From Thuidium tamariscinum (taxonomy: Eukaryota > Streptophyta > Bryopsida > Hypnales > Thuidiaceae), in the NCBI GenBank assembly GCA_947034885.2, contig OX344751.2, positions 20,150,001-20,214,000 of the forward strand: 64,000 nt of DNA, written 5' to 3'. The translations under genes were made by a program, and so were the position numbers. A model generated the notes under the pieces. The model had not been told where the DNA came from. It saw only the letters and a program-made list of their open reading frames with translations, and ran no database searches. Position 1 is the first letter of the stretch, and each line of letters starts with the position of its first letter. This document shows, piece after piece, positions 36,407 through 49,187 of this stretch.

Positions 36407-38911
36407 TCATCTTCTCAGAGCGTAATGGCTCCTTTGAAAGCACTCCCCGAGATGAAGGAAGACTCCTCCACATTGCGGACAAAGTAGATTGGTTCTAGTC
36501 GTACTCATGCAGAATCGACACTTCCTGCGACGGGCACTTCGAACAAGTCCGTGTACACTTGGAACGGCCAAACGGAATTGCGACACTACTCCTCTTTGCA
36601 TCAACCAAGGACGGCTCAATTCATCTACAAGTTGCAGTTGAAATTGAAGGTGTGATTGTGGTCCTTTACCCAACTGATCAGTAGCCACCTTATGCAGAAT
36701 GTACGCACTGACAACAAATGTGTCCACAAGATACCACAGAATTTTGTGCCACCACTTGTGACTGCGTGTTTGGCAACTGTAGGACCCTCGTAAATGATCA
36801 CCGACATCAACTCCTCGCATGTAATCACAATAAGCCTTGTGTATTGGTGAAGTTCGTAAATCAGTGATTTCACCTGCTACTCGCCGTGGTACTGTCGGCC
36901 ACGGTTCCCGAGCACTTGGAATAGGAGGATAATAAGTGGATAACATAAGAACCGCCTTCCTATCAACAAATGCTACACAAGACACGTCGCGACTGGAATG
37001 CATGCGCCAACAAAGCGTTCCCTGCGGTTCTTTGAAAAGCCCTTTGACGTCGATGAGACTCTTCGGTAAGCCCAGTCTATTACTTTGAACTGTTCCAACG
37101 CCATAAGTACCAGTTGATCTTAGCTCCATGAATAATTTCACCAATGTGAAATAGTTATCGGTGCAAACTATGTGAGCACGTCCATGTAGAGCACTCATCA
37201 ACTGCAACACCACTTCATGAGGGGTCTTTGCATCTTCTGCTAAAGTTTCAAGTGCTGTTCGTCGAAAGACAGAACCCGTGTACACTTGAAAGTCGTAGAC
37301 ATATTTATGTTGGGCATCCGCCAAACACCAGACCTTCACGCCCCAACGCGTCGGCTTGCGTGGCATGTACTGTCGCACTGGACATTATTTGCCCTTGTAT
37401 GGAATCATCGTCTCATCTATCGTCACCTCTTGATAGAGATTTCAGCAACTTTTGAATCGGCTCTGCATCTCCTGAAGCAACCACCGCATTTTCTTCATTC
37501 TGTCTAACTCGGCAGCTTCTTCAAGACCATTTAGAACTCGATCGTCTGCGACATGAATACATCGTGTTATGTCTTCATATCGTCAACATGTCATGATAGT
37601 AGAGATGCTTGGGCAGTAGAAAAAATAATTACTACGTTGCCAATAGCAACGATGATTCGGCAATCTCTTGATTCCCATTAGGAGATTGACAATGATATAT
37701 GCCTTCAGCTCAATCCGCTCCAAGCGCCACCATCCTCCTCCGCCGAGTGGTAAGTGTGTTCCAGGATGCATTTGAGTAGCATAACGATTAGTTTCATCGC
37801 AAATTCGTTGAAGAGTAACCTCAGACCAGAATCGACTGAATAATGTTGTCTTTGTTGGCATTCGCAAGAACGGAAACGTTGGACCTCCACTTGGACCACT
37901 GAATCTTTCATTCATAACTGTGTATGTCGAGTGCTATCTAGTCCATTTCTCGTCAACACAGGATGCTAGAAAAGCTAATCTCGCTACAACTGCCGATAAT
38001 GGACGACGTCGCCCTCTCTGTTGTACTGCAGCTGTGCCACTATCGTCGCCAACATCGACGCTAGCAGAGGCAGTAGCTGGCATCAAAGTCTTATCCATGG
38101 AAATGTTGGAAGTGGCCCTACCACGTTGCGAGGTTGTGCTCGCTCTTAACGGCACTGTAACGCTCTCCCTTACCAAGGGACGGGCTGCAGTGACTGACGT
38201 ACTTGTCGTATCTTGAAGGAGCGTAGTAGGTGATGACGGGCCAACGACGTTTTTAGCTCCTTGGAAGTGGAAACTGTCAGTTCCGTGCATGGTTTGCAGC
38301 GTCAATTGTGGAACACGTGATCCGCCATGAGGGCTTCAGAATGTACAAGCATTGCTCTGGTGTCGGTCAAAGTCTCCAGCGGAAGTCAAGGAAAAAGTCT
38401 CAGCTAGAGCGCTTGTCTCTTTCATAATGGAGCCTCCTATCAAGTTTATTTGTGCTGCGGCCATCATCTACATCGATTGTGGCATTTGCTGTTGCAGCTG
38501 CTCTTGGGAGTTGAGGACTTCTGATGATCGGTAAGTGCCATCATGATGTCGATCACTTTTGTCATTCCTTTGTCTCAAAGCCTCCCCGTTCTCTTCGCAA
38601 TTGACCGTCGACAACAGCTGTGGTATTGTGAAGGCCTCCTCTCTGGTGGATGCAACATTGTGCGAAGTTGAAGCGCCAGCGCTTTCAACAGGGGCGTAAC
38701 AACGCTCTCCATGGTTGACATTAGCGGAAGTAGGTAGCATATGCGTGGAGAGAAGGTTTTGACTGTCTAGTGGTCCAACTGCTCCATTCTCTTCAGCAAA
38801 GCCTAACAAGTCATACCACGAATGCCAAGAGTCATCTTCTGCAGCCACCGTTGTTGTGCCATAAGAGGTTTTTCGGGGGTGTTGAGAGACTGTTTCAGCC
38901 TCGTTCCCCAT
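36407..38911 (-). pseudogene. piggyBac transposase, disabled by six in-frame stops
   Basis: One minus-strand frame runs from ATG 38911 to TGA 36407 (834 codons) with no frameshift. The DDE_Tnp_1_7 domain starts near 37860 (CDETNRYA, LLMGIKRLP). The catalytic acidic residues are all visible: Asp in TIDETMIP (codon about 499), Asp in CTDNYFT (about 585) and Asp in RGVDVGDH (about 702). A Cys-rich C-terminal domain (CRFC...CPQC...HLGECFQRSH) follows, as in active piggyBac proteins. The long N-terminal third is low-complexity and unassigned. Stops lie at 38468 (TAG), 38336 (TGA), 37934 (TAG), 37583 (TGA), 37442 (TGA) and 37385 (TAA). The protein would excise and insert the element at TTAA. Confidence 0.9.
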
Positions 38912-38936
38912 TTCTATGAACCAGCCCTGCTAATCA

Positions 38937-39041
38937 GAATAAAAAAATATTAAAAAAATGAAAAAATGAAAAAAATGAAAAAATAATAATAAAATAAAAA
39001 TATTTAATAATTTTTTTTTAAAAATTTAATAAAATATTATT
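38937..39041. repeat. A/T low-complexity tract
   Basis: Runs of AAAAAATG and AATAAT units fill this stretch immediately upstream of the transposase frame. It separates the transposase from the next minus-strand frame. Confidence 0.6.
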
Positions 39042-39074
39042 ATCTGATGTGGCAGTCTTTGTGCCACATCAGAT
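39042..39074. repeat. Perfect 13-bp hairpin
   Basis: ATCTGATGTGGCA (39042-39054) and TGCCACATCAGAT (39062-39074) are exact inverses with a 7-nt loop. It lies between two frames of the piggyBac element and could act in transcription termination or be an insertion footprint. Confidence 0.6.
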
Positions 39075-39149
39075 CACTATAGATCAGCTGCTGCAGCGAG
39101 TTCCCATAGTCCAGGAATTCGTAGTCTCTCAACTATGGAAGAAAACCTC

Positions 39150-39896
39150 TTATGCTTCAAGGGTGCATGTCATTGCGGAAGACATGTGACTAGTACCAAG
39201 TGAGGAAAGACTTTGTCCTTCTGCTCTAATATCTGGAAATGGACCACCAAATCTGGTTGCCATGCAGTTCTCAGTGTCAAATGGATGCAGGTTAGGTAGG
39301 CGGCTTCCTTCGAGAAGAAGGGGTTCAACCTCTCCACAGGGGACAATAATGCGACCACCATCGCCAAAGAGAACAATATACATGAGGTGACCACTGTGGA
39401 TGTTGACAAAAGACTGTACCGCAAGTCCAAGCGTCCATGGTGATAGATTGTTACGAGAGAGTGCGCCTCCAACGTGTAGGACTAGCGATGCAGGTAGACG
39501 GGTAGGAATGGGTGCCATTGATGTAGGCGTACGCGTAGTGAGCGCGTGGTCGACGTCTTCAATGTTGGGCATATGCGATGGCACACGTAAAGACGGATGC
39601 ATTGTCGGAACCCAAGCAGATGCTTAGACATTGGTCACCTCAATAGCAGTAGATGATGTTGATATGAGAGGAGTTTCCACGTTTCGCACGTCCCCATCCA
39701 GCAGTGGCGCATTCTGTCGGTCATCTTCAGCGTCATCATGAGCATTTGCCGTCATCTCATGCTTCCGTTTTCGACATGACGGTGTAGCTTCACCAGAAGA
39801 TGCTGCGTTGCATATTACCACTGGTAAGCGACAGAATTGCCGCGTCGGATATGGTGATGAGCGTTGCGTGTTGGAGGTCTTCCTAGTCTTTGGCAT
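39150..39896 (-). pseudogene. Unrecognised piggyBac-borne protein, one in-frame stop
   Basis: A minus-strand frame of 248 codons starts at ATG 39896 and ends at 39150. It is interrupted only by TAA at 39624-39626, which one C-to-T change from CAA would give. The N-terminal part is basic (MPKTRK, CRKRKHE) and could include a nuclear localisation signal; it is followed by an acidic patch (DDAEDDR). The C-terminal part has no motif I recognise. It lies in the same direction as the transposase, about 240 bp upstream. It may be a second gene of the element or an upstream exon. Confidence 0.5.
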
Positions 39897-39954
39897 GATG
39901 GCTGCACTGCTCTGTATAAGTTAGTGAAGGTACGCACAAAAGACAAACTTCTTA

Positions 39955-40332
39955 CTATGGAGTCGACACCCTAGTGCACACACGGCAGACGTAGGGAGCA
40001 GCACCAGCATCTAGCCATAGCAAAACTCGAAGAACGTGATTAACTTCTTTGGAGAAGCCCAACGGGTGGCCTTTAGGAATCCAGTCCCTCCACCCTAAGA
40101 TTCTGGAGCAATGGTGTTGAAACAAGTAGCGCAAGCCTCGTGGGGGGTCAATGCGTTTGACTCTACGCTTGACAGAATGACGCAGCAATTGTCGTCGATC
40201 GAGGAGTCCAAGTATCTGGCGAGTTTGACTTCCGTTCGCACCTATGGAAGATGACCACGTCCTGATAGTTTCACGGGTCTGCGGCAAGGCTATTGGTTGT
40301 GGGTCAGTGGAAGTCATAACAGATTTGTTCAT
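39955..40332 (-). CDS. Unrecognised piggyBac-borne frame, 125 aa
   Basis: The frame starts at ATG 40332 and ends at 39955 without a stop. It is rich in Arg and Leu and ends in a small Cys cluster (YVCRVCTRV). It follows the same strand and order as the other frames of the element, 58 bp upstream of the start at 39896. No domain is recognised. It could be the first of two or three exons. Confidence 0.35.
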   Translation of the reverse strand: MNKSVMTSTDPQPIALPQTRETIRTWSSSIGANGSQTRQILGLLDRRQLLRHSVKRRVKRIDPPRGLRYLFQHHCSRILGWRDWIPKGHPLGFSKEVNHVLRVLLWLDAGAAPYVCRVCTRVSTP

Positions 40333-40923
40333 CAATGTCGATCATCCTTGCGTCATGACGTTCTACTTCACAGGGCAAATAACGACTCATTCCAGCAATT
40401 CCGAAATGCTGGAAGATGAATGCATGACAAAGATGAATGCAGTACGTGGACAACTGACTTGTAGGTCATGAAAGCAAACTGAAACTGGAATGTATAAAAC
40501 AAGAAATGCTCTTAGTCATACCGCTTCTTCGAATTGCCGTTCCAACTAAAGTGCAAGAGGACGACAAAAACTGATACAAGCGTCGGAATAAAGTTGGGCC
40601 GCAGTCAACGTCTGCAGTCGACGAAGATGATCAGCTCCGATGATCGAGAGCTACAATACTTGCATGCGGGATTGAAAGTACGAAAACTATTATGACCTGC
40701 AAGAGAATGTCTCAAACTTGAGGAGCTACAAAGCAAGGTTGTTCTGTTGGACAGCGCGACATCGCGACGTCACGAAACGTCCAGTAGACCCTCCGCGACA
40801 TCCATAAAAGTCAAATTTACCTTTGACTTTTTTTAAATTACCACGTGGAAAATAATGCCACCTGGATGCCATGTGGCATCCACGTGTTACATTTTAGGGC
40901 GCATGCGGATCTAATAAAGATGT

Positions 40924-41008
40924 GCGACTACGGGTAGGGCGACCTCGGGTAGGGGCGACCTCGGGTAGGGCGACCTCGGGTAGGGCGACCTCGGGTAAGG
41001 GCGACCTC
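40924..41008 (+). repeat. Tandem GGGCGACCTCGGGTA array
   Basis: About five units of 16-18 bp, followed by a TTTTTA microsatellite to about 41045. The same core recurs inverted at 51420-51860 and in the middle of the Mutator-like element at 46240-46600. Confidence 0.8.
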
Positions 41009-42750
41009 TTTATTTTTATTTTTATTTTTATTTTTATTTTCTTTTTCTTTTTCTACCTTTATAATTCAAGCCAAGAGATTTAATATAGGCTTGATATTGT
41101 ATCTAGAATACACATGCATTTATTTACAAATGCTAATATGTTAGAATCTATTGTTCCTTACTATGACCTGGCAGACTTTGAACAACTCTAAACTAGGGAA
41201 GTTGTCAAAGATACAGATTCTCCAAATAGTACTTGAGATATCATTATAATGGTGATGTTAAGTTAGGACTCAATGGGAATAAAAAGCATACTCTCCCAAG
41301 CATGGGAATTTTATTCACCACTGTAGCCATGTGCCATCTCAGTGATCTCACCTCTCATGGTAATGTAAAAATGGTACCTCATTTATCACTACATAAACAG
41401 CAAAGCCTTGAGGATTAATCTCACATCAGGGCTGATTTGACTCAACAACCTTTAGTGTGGAGGTATTCAACCTCCAACTAAGTTACAGATACTAGTTCTA
41501 CTTGAAATAAATCTCATACAACAAGGCAATATTTCTTACTTCAATAACCACCTACTTTGGTGGCTAATGGATCTTAGTATCTTGTTTGGTGAATAATTAA
41601 CCTACTCAGTTGACAACTTCAACTTTACATGATGTAATGACCACACCAAGGGATGTTAATTTCACTTGTTTGGAGTGACTTTAAATCAAAATGACTGGTA
41701 TCTTTAGGCTACTTGTTATACTTGTAACTTGCTAGTCTCTTGAGCTTCCAATGTGCCTTGATTAGTATTCTGGCTACCTCGATTGCTACTTTTAGCTACT
41801 GTAAAGTTCCCCTTTTGGTTCTCTACTTGCTAGTAACTTTAGCAAAGCTGTTCCTGTACCTCGAAGCTGACTGAGAACAGGAAACTGCCGCAAACAATGG
41901 CTGCTACACAGGCTGCATCGAACTCTCAGGTTCTTTGCTTTGGATTTTAACATGTTTTTTAGAATATGGACTTTACTAAGGTGTTTATGCTTTGTTCTTG
42001 TTTAAGTTATTTTATGTGAAAACGATGACAAGTGACCTAGGGCTATAGACACCTTGCATACGCACTAAAAACATACTAATGGTTCGTTTTTGTGTATGGG
42101 TGCAGGTGAGGTCCTAGTCCTCTTAAAATTACTTGGAACAAGCAAATCTTGATCTTTCTCTAAACTCCTTACTGTCCTAAAGGAAAAAAAGAACTTGTAT
42201 AGTGATTTAGTGGTTGATGTATGATATTTCTTATAGTTTATGTCACATCAACTAACTGAGATTCTTATAGTCTCTATAGACACAGGGATCTCTTGTGCTT
42301 TTGAAGACAGTGTTTTACTGCTATTTTTAGCATCTGATTTTGTATGGTCTCTAAAGACACATAGTTCTTGGTTGTTTTGAAAAGAGTGACTTACTGCTAT
42401 TTTTAGCATCTGATTTTTGTTCATGTTGGATTTACTTTACATCCCAGCAAAGGACTTCTTGTTAAAAATAGAAGAACTTGGTATGATGGGATTGATAGGT
42501 GTTAGTATTACTTTTGATAAGATATATGTAGAACAATGCTCTGTTAAGACAAGAGATGTTCCAAAAATTCCTTTTTTTTGTTAACATATGGAGAAATTCC
42601 ATTGCAAAAAAAAGGGGGCAACCTCTTCTACTGCAAATTACATTTGTTACACTTCTCTAAAAATACAAAAAAGTGGATGTAACAATAAAATCTTCTACTT
42701 CACTTGTCTAAGATCATGTGGTAAAATTTTCATGAGGTATAACCATATAA

Positions 42751-43479
42751 GGGCAATTGCATGAAAGACTTGTACTATTTTTCATCACACGTCTCATATT
42801 GATCTATTTTTTGACCATAACTTTTGTATTTTTGCTCCAAATGACTCAAGATTTCTAGAAAAGGTACTCATAACTATCATATAGCTTACATGAATTTTTG
42901 ATAATTTTCAAAAATATTTAATAAAAAAATAATACTAGTGATTGAATGTCACATATGACAATTTGGAAGTTCTTAGTACTATGGAATACTTCTTTTTAAT
43001 GATTTTGAGATGAAATTTGGATGAGATGGTCTTCTAATAGACTTCTAGTTTTACACACAAGGATTCTTAAAAATAGTTAATTTTATGTCATGTGGAGGTC
43101 TACAAAGAGAGCTTCATTCTGCTTGTATTTTGAAACATATAAAATATTATTTTGGTAGATTTTTAACTGAATGACCATCTCCATAAAATTGTTGCAAATA
43201 GACACTTTTTATTTTTTGTATTTACTTATTTTTACTATTTTTCCCTAATTAAAACATGAAGGTATGTATTTTCTTAAGGTTTGGCACTTTTCCAGTTCTC
43301 CTACTTAGAAAATTTTCCTATACAATTCCTTCTGTAGGTACCTTTGTCTTAAAGGTGTATATATAAGTCATATTTTTTTAATTTAAAAATTATTTTTCTA
43401 ATTAAATAGTACTCCAAAAAAAGTCAGAAGTACTATTGCAAAACACAACAAATAGTACAAGTCTTTCATGCAATCACCC
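42751..43479. mobile_element. MITE family C, copy nested in the Mutator-like element (729 bp)
   Basis: Left end GGGCAATTGCATGAAAGACT and right end AGTCTTTCATGCAATCACCC are inverse over about 20 bp with two mismatches, extending further through TTGTAC. The interior aligns with 1884-2611 (inverted) and with the first part of 16967-18171. The target duplication is not clear. Confidence 0.65.
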
Positions 43480-46237
43480 ACAAATTAGAAGATATTTGCA
43501 TTCAAAGTTGGAAAAATAAAATTTTGAATGTTGGCCTACAATTTCAATGACTTTGACCACTATTTGTAGAAAATTTATGCACTATAGACTTTGTTTTTTA
43601 TGTTGAATTACTCCTAAGAGCCCAAGGGGTTAGGACAAAATACAAATGTGATAAAATACAATTTCTATAATTTTTTTGAAGTTGGCATCAAAGAAGATTA
43701 TGTGAAGCACAAAAAATAGAAAGTATCTATATAGGTACAGTTATAAAGTTGTTTTTAGATTATCTTCAAATGAATTTTGAAGATATAAATTCAAAAAAAT
43801 CACCAAAAATACAATTTTCATCTTAAATAGCACTTGAAGTTTTATTTGAATTAGTCAAAACTATGATTTCTATTGATTTGTGAAAAAATGAAAAAGATTC
43901 AGTAATGAGAGCATCAACACTTTCTCCAAATATTAAGTTTTTCAACACTATGCAATTATAAACACTTCATAATATTTTTCTAATAATTTCTTTTTGGCCA
44001 TATTGATCTTAATTAGTTTTGAATGTAAATGTTGAAAGACAATCTTTTTTTTTAAAAGTGAAGCAAAAAGAAATTATGCCCAAAGTAAGGCAACAACCAA
44101 AAATGGTTGCTTGAGTACTTAGGGGTTAACAAATAGTTAAATAGAAATAGGTTGAACAAAAAAATAAATTATTAATAGTTCTAAGATGTAATTGAAACAT
44201 GTAAATTCTAATTGTGTGATTCTTCTAAGAAGAAAATTTAACCTTGACAAACAATTTTTTAGAAAATTTGTGAAAATTGCATTCAAAATGAAATCTAATA
44301 TGTTATTTTTTCAAGAAGTTTCTATAATTGCTCAATAAACAAGATTGTCTATAATTTTTTATCTTTAGTCCAAATACAATGAATCATAGCTTTAGACAAG
44401 TGGATTCTTGATCCCTTACAAGTTATATTTTAATTTCATTTTTGCAAATTTTTTCACATAATAATTTAGGAATGAACAAATGAGAGTAAATTTTATGACA
44501 AAAATTACAAAAATTTGCACAAGAAAATTCAAATTTGAGATTCTATACATAGACCTCAAGACCTTATCACCTTGCATATAGGATATTCAATATTCTTTTT
44601 TAAATGGCACATCATAAAAGAACGAGTTAATTTATTTACATTACTTTTTGAAATTTAGAAGCATGCAATGTGGCTTAAGAATTTATGCTAGTATAATAAT
44701 ATCATGTCTTTTTACAAAACAATGGATGGAGGAAACTACTTTCAAGGGCTTCATCAACCATGGTTTATCCATAACCAAGTTCACCAACTATCTACTTGCC
44801 AATTGCTTCTTTAGATCAATACACTCAACTTCTTCATTAATTGATGCACTTTCAAAAACTTCACTATTGTATTTTTTCCATATTATTAATTAATTTTTAT
44901 TAATTCAGCAAATTTTCTAATAAAATACAAAATAGATTCCATTGTGTATTTATACTTTTCTTGCATTCTTACTATACTCTTCTTTAAATGTTGTCACCTA
45001 TTCACAGAGAATAATTCTAGAGTCATCTATCAACAATTCTTCAACTTTCTTTCCATAGTAAGATATTTGGAATGAATCTTGGGGGATAAAAAAATAATAT
45101 CAAGGTACATAAAGTCAACCCACATAGTTCCCTAATGCATCTTTTTTTAGGGCTTCTTTTAGTCATTCTTAAATGACATTAAAAGTTTTAACTAGACAAC
45201 CAGATTGTTTATTTTTAATGCATAATTACAAGAAAGAGCTTGCAAACCATAATAAAGATTTTTGCACTATATAGAGGGACAATTTGAAGAACAAGGGCAA
45301 TTTTAGAACACTTGAGTTCTTAATCCCTAAAGGACCAAGGCCATTTTTCTACAAAAAAATACTTAAACTCTCATTTTTATAGCAAAGAGAAGAAAAATTT
45401 GAAAATTGTTTTTTTCGGCATCTAACCTTAGATTCTTATACCTAACTAGTACAAAAATTCGTGGATATCCTTTTTAATAATTGTAAATATTGCATTTAGA
45501 TATGAATTCAATAAATTATTTTTCAAGACAATGATTCAATTGTCCAAGAAACAAGATTGTTCATAACTTTCTCAAAATAAATCCAAATGTATCAAAACAT
45601 TTCATGTAGGCAAAAATATAATCTATGAGAAAAAAATAAAAAATAAAACTTTGATTTAAAAAATTGTTGTGGGCTACCTCTCTCTTTTGTTTTGAGTTTA
45701 TTTAGGCATAACTTTTATCTTGGATACTAATTGAAAAAATATATATTCATATGAAGCTAATCAATTTTTCTATCTTCAAAAAAAAAATCCAATGAACAAG
45801 ACAAAACTTAAGACAGTAGGTACCTATATAAAATCTCATTTGTTCCCTAAAGGGACAATGGTTCTTCAAGCATTACAAACCCTAGAAATCCAGAACTCCT
45901 AAAATACATTCCTAGAGAAAAATATCAAGGCATTAAGCTCTCCAAACTCAATCGAAGAAACAAATAGGAAGTAAGCAATAAATATTTTTCAATAATTTAG
46001 AAAAAAATTATTTCTAGGGTCTCCGTAGTGTGTGATGATATGAGAACCCTCGGACAAAAAATAATAATAAATAATTCTTCAAGTAGAATGGAAAAAAAGT
46101 TTAAAAATTCAAAACCTCGTTCTAATTGCCAAAAAATTCCAAAATAAAAGAAACTCATACAAAGGCAAGGAAATAGCTCACACACCAATTACAATCGCCT
46201 TAGACAAGCATTCTCCTATAAAATTATGCTTTAAACC

Positions 46238-46610
46238 CGCGGTCCCCTACAAGTGATCGCCCTAGACCCGCATTCTTCGTCAAAAAGGTCCCCAAGATCC
46301 AAAATGGCCCCAAAATTGCAAAAAATTGAAATTTGGGGGGCAAACAACTCCCACCTCCTTAAGAGGTCGCCCTACACCCGCGTTCTCCCACAAGAGGTCG
46401 CCCTAGACCCGCATTCTCCTTCAAAGAGGTCCCCAAGACCCAAAATGGCCCCAAAATTGCAAAAAATTGAAATTTGGGGGGCAAACAACTCCCACCTCCT
46501 TAAGAGGTCGCCCTAATAGCGCGTTCTCCTTACAAGGTCGCCCTACACCCGCGTTCTCCTATGAAAGGTCGCCCTAGACCCGCATTCTCCCTCAAGGAGG
46601 TCCACAAGAC
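46238..46610 (+). repeat. Tandem GGTCGCCCTAGACCCGCATTC array
   Basis: Three larger units (anchor GGTCCCCAAGA-type sites at about 46287, 46428 and 46599; spacing about 141 and 171 bp) combine short GGTCGCCCT repeats with a common AAAATTGCAAAAAATTGAAA block. The open frame across it is a consequence of the repeats and has no protein signature. Confidence 0.8.
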
Positions 46611-47169
46611 CCAAAACGGCTTCAAAATTGCAAAAAATTGAAAATTTGGGGACAACGGCTCTCTCTTCCCTATGCAAGCACCCTAGACAAGTAATCTTCT
46701 ATAAGAGGTTGTTGTAGAGAAGTGATTGCCTATGAAACATAGAGTATGGCATTTTTTTTAAATTGGAGGGAAGAGTAGTAAAATTGATTATGATTAGTTA
46801 CACTTGCATCAATTTTTAAACATATTAATGTACCTTTTATGTTTGGTGAGCTAAGACAATGTTCATGTTTGAGATTAGACTTCAATGCATAGATGTCTTA
46901 TATCATTTGCTAAATATTAAAGCTCTTCTCAAAATTTGTTTATCTTGAATTATATATAGTAAAGCTTTAATTTTTGTATGTCTATTTTAATCTATGAATT
47001 TTTTTTCTACTTTATAATTGGAGTGATAAGGTCAAAACTTTCAATGAGCATTCAACTTTTGTATAGAGGGGAATTTATTATTGTATGGATGTTTGTGTAA
47101 ATGGAATTGTAATTTTTTGTATATTGATTTATTAAATGGGGAACAATTTACAATTTTACATAGATCTTT

Positions 47170-48800
47170 ATTTATTATTTTGTATTTTGAAGTTCAATTC
47201 ATAAATAAGTCATTATTAAAATGACTCATTGACATTTACATAAATTAAAAGGAGAAGTTATCATTTAAATTTCATCCTTCTAATTCTAAAATCGTAGATT
47301 GAGGTAATAAAAAATACTTGAGTAGAATGATTCTTAAAGAATGGAGAATTCTAATGGATATATTCTTATATACATGAGTCTCCATCTATTATATTGTATA
47401 CTAGAATTTATTTGATATATTTTTTTGGTTAGGATAATTCTTTGACATTTTTGTAAATCAAAAAGCAAATGTTTTCATTTAAATATCTTTCCACTAATTT
47501 TTAGAATTGACATGAAGGTGGTGACCTAAGGAAATATGAGTACGGTGATACTTTGGAATAGAAAAACTCAAATGGGCAAGTTGTTATTGAAATCTCTATC
47601 CACTATTTTGAGTTCTAAAGTTTGTTTGATAAATAATTTACCAAAAATATGAGCCTTCAAATAAAAGTTGCATAAATCTAAAAGAAAAGTTTCATTTTCA
47701 ATTGATTAATAGTGGATGGAGACTTTATTAACAATTTGCCTTTTCAACTTTTTTCAATTTTCCTTCTAATTTTAAAGATGAGAGTAAGGTCGTATTTAAA
47801 TAAGACATAGGTATTATGATGCTTGAAAATTGAAAAAAGTTGAAAAGGCAAATTGTTAATAAAGTCTTCATCCACTATTTTGAGTTCTAAAATCTATTTG
47901 ATAAAATAATTCACCATGAGGATGAGCCTTCAAAATAAAGTTGTATATCAAAAAGAAAACTTATTTCACTTATACCTCTTCCCTCTAATTTTTAAGATGA
48001 AATCAAAGTGGTGCCTAAATAAGACATGACTATGATGATGGTTCAAAAATAGGAAAAATTGAAATAGGCAAATTGTTATTAAAGTCTCCATCCACTATTT
48101 TGAATTCTAAAATTTGCTTGATAAATAATTTGCCATTAGGATGAGCCTTCAAATAACATTTGTATAAATCAAAAGAAGAAGTTTTTATTTAAACCTCTTC
48201 TTTTTTTCTTTTTTCTTTATTGTTGAAGGTGAAAATTGATAAATAGTACGTAAGTATAATGATGCTTGGAAAATAGAGAATTTCAAATGGAGAAGATCGT
48301 TCACAAATATCCATGCATTATTTTTTATTCTAAAATTCACTTAATGAATATTACACCATAATGATGGCTTTAAGATTTGATTCGATCAAAAGGGGAAGTT
48401 TTCATTTAAATCTCTTCCCTTTAGTTTTTAAATTTTTGGTAAAGGTAATGAAGAATACATGAATATGTTGATGCTTGGAAAATAAAAAAATTCAAACAAA
48501 GAAATTCTTAGTTATACAAAATTCAAATCATTATTTTGTATCCTAAAATCCACTTTATAAATGTTACACCATTAAAATGACTATGAAATTTATATAAAAT
48601 CAGAAGAGAAGTTCTAAGTTAAAATAATCTCTTCCCTCTAGTCTTAAAATTTTTGGTGAAGGTGGTAAATTATACATGAATATAATGATGCTTGAAAAAT
48701 AGAGAAATTAAAATGATGAAGTTCTTACACAAATATCCATTCATTTTTTTGTATATTGAAATCTAATTATTCAATAATACAACATCTTGAAGGGCACTCC
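47170..48800 (+). repeat. Degenerate tandem array, period about 215 bp
   Basis: A unit carrying TTTGATAAATAATTTRCCAT, AGCCTTCAAATAA and AAAAGAAGAAGTTTTCATTT recurs near 47205, 47415, 47625, 47899, 48119, 48336 and 48553. Neighbouring units are alike but diverged. Related pieces occur again near 49560. It is a satellite-like expansion inside the Mutator-like element. Confidence 0.6.
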
Positions 48801-49086
48801 CAATTCTTTAACTATAATGTGCAATCAAATGAAGTGTGGTTTTAATTCTCTTGGCCTAAATTTTAGACAATTTTTAGATGTAAACTAGCATTACTAAAAT
48901 GGGATATTACTCATTATAAATAATGAAGGATAGGAAATAATACACAACTTTACCTTTTTTTTTTTTTTCTAAAGTAGGGTTGCCAAAAAGAATCTCCAAA
49001 AATCTAAACTATTATGTAGTAAACAAAGTTTGAAATTAAGAATCCTATGAACTAAATTTTATGAGAGCATGAGCTCTACATATAAA

Positions 49087-49187
49087 TGAGAGTGACAACT
49101 AATGGGTGACAACTAATGGGTGACAACTAATGGGTGACAACTAATGGTGACAACTAATGCATGACAACTAATGGTGACAACTAATGG
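49087..49187 (+). repeat. 14-bp tandem repeat GGGTGACAACTAAT
   Basis: About seven units, the last ones lacking a G or carrying GCA. It is a short microsatellite-like array. Confidence 0.9.

Noticed and set aside
46253..46516. Repetitive plus-strand frame in the GGTCGCCC array
   Set aside because: The frame is kept open by the repeat unit itself and has no protein signature.
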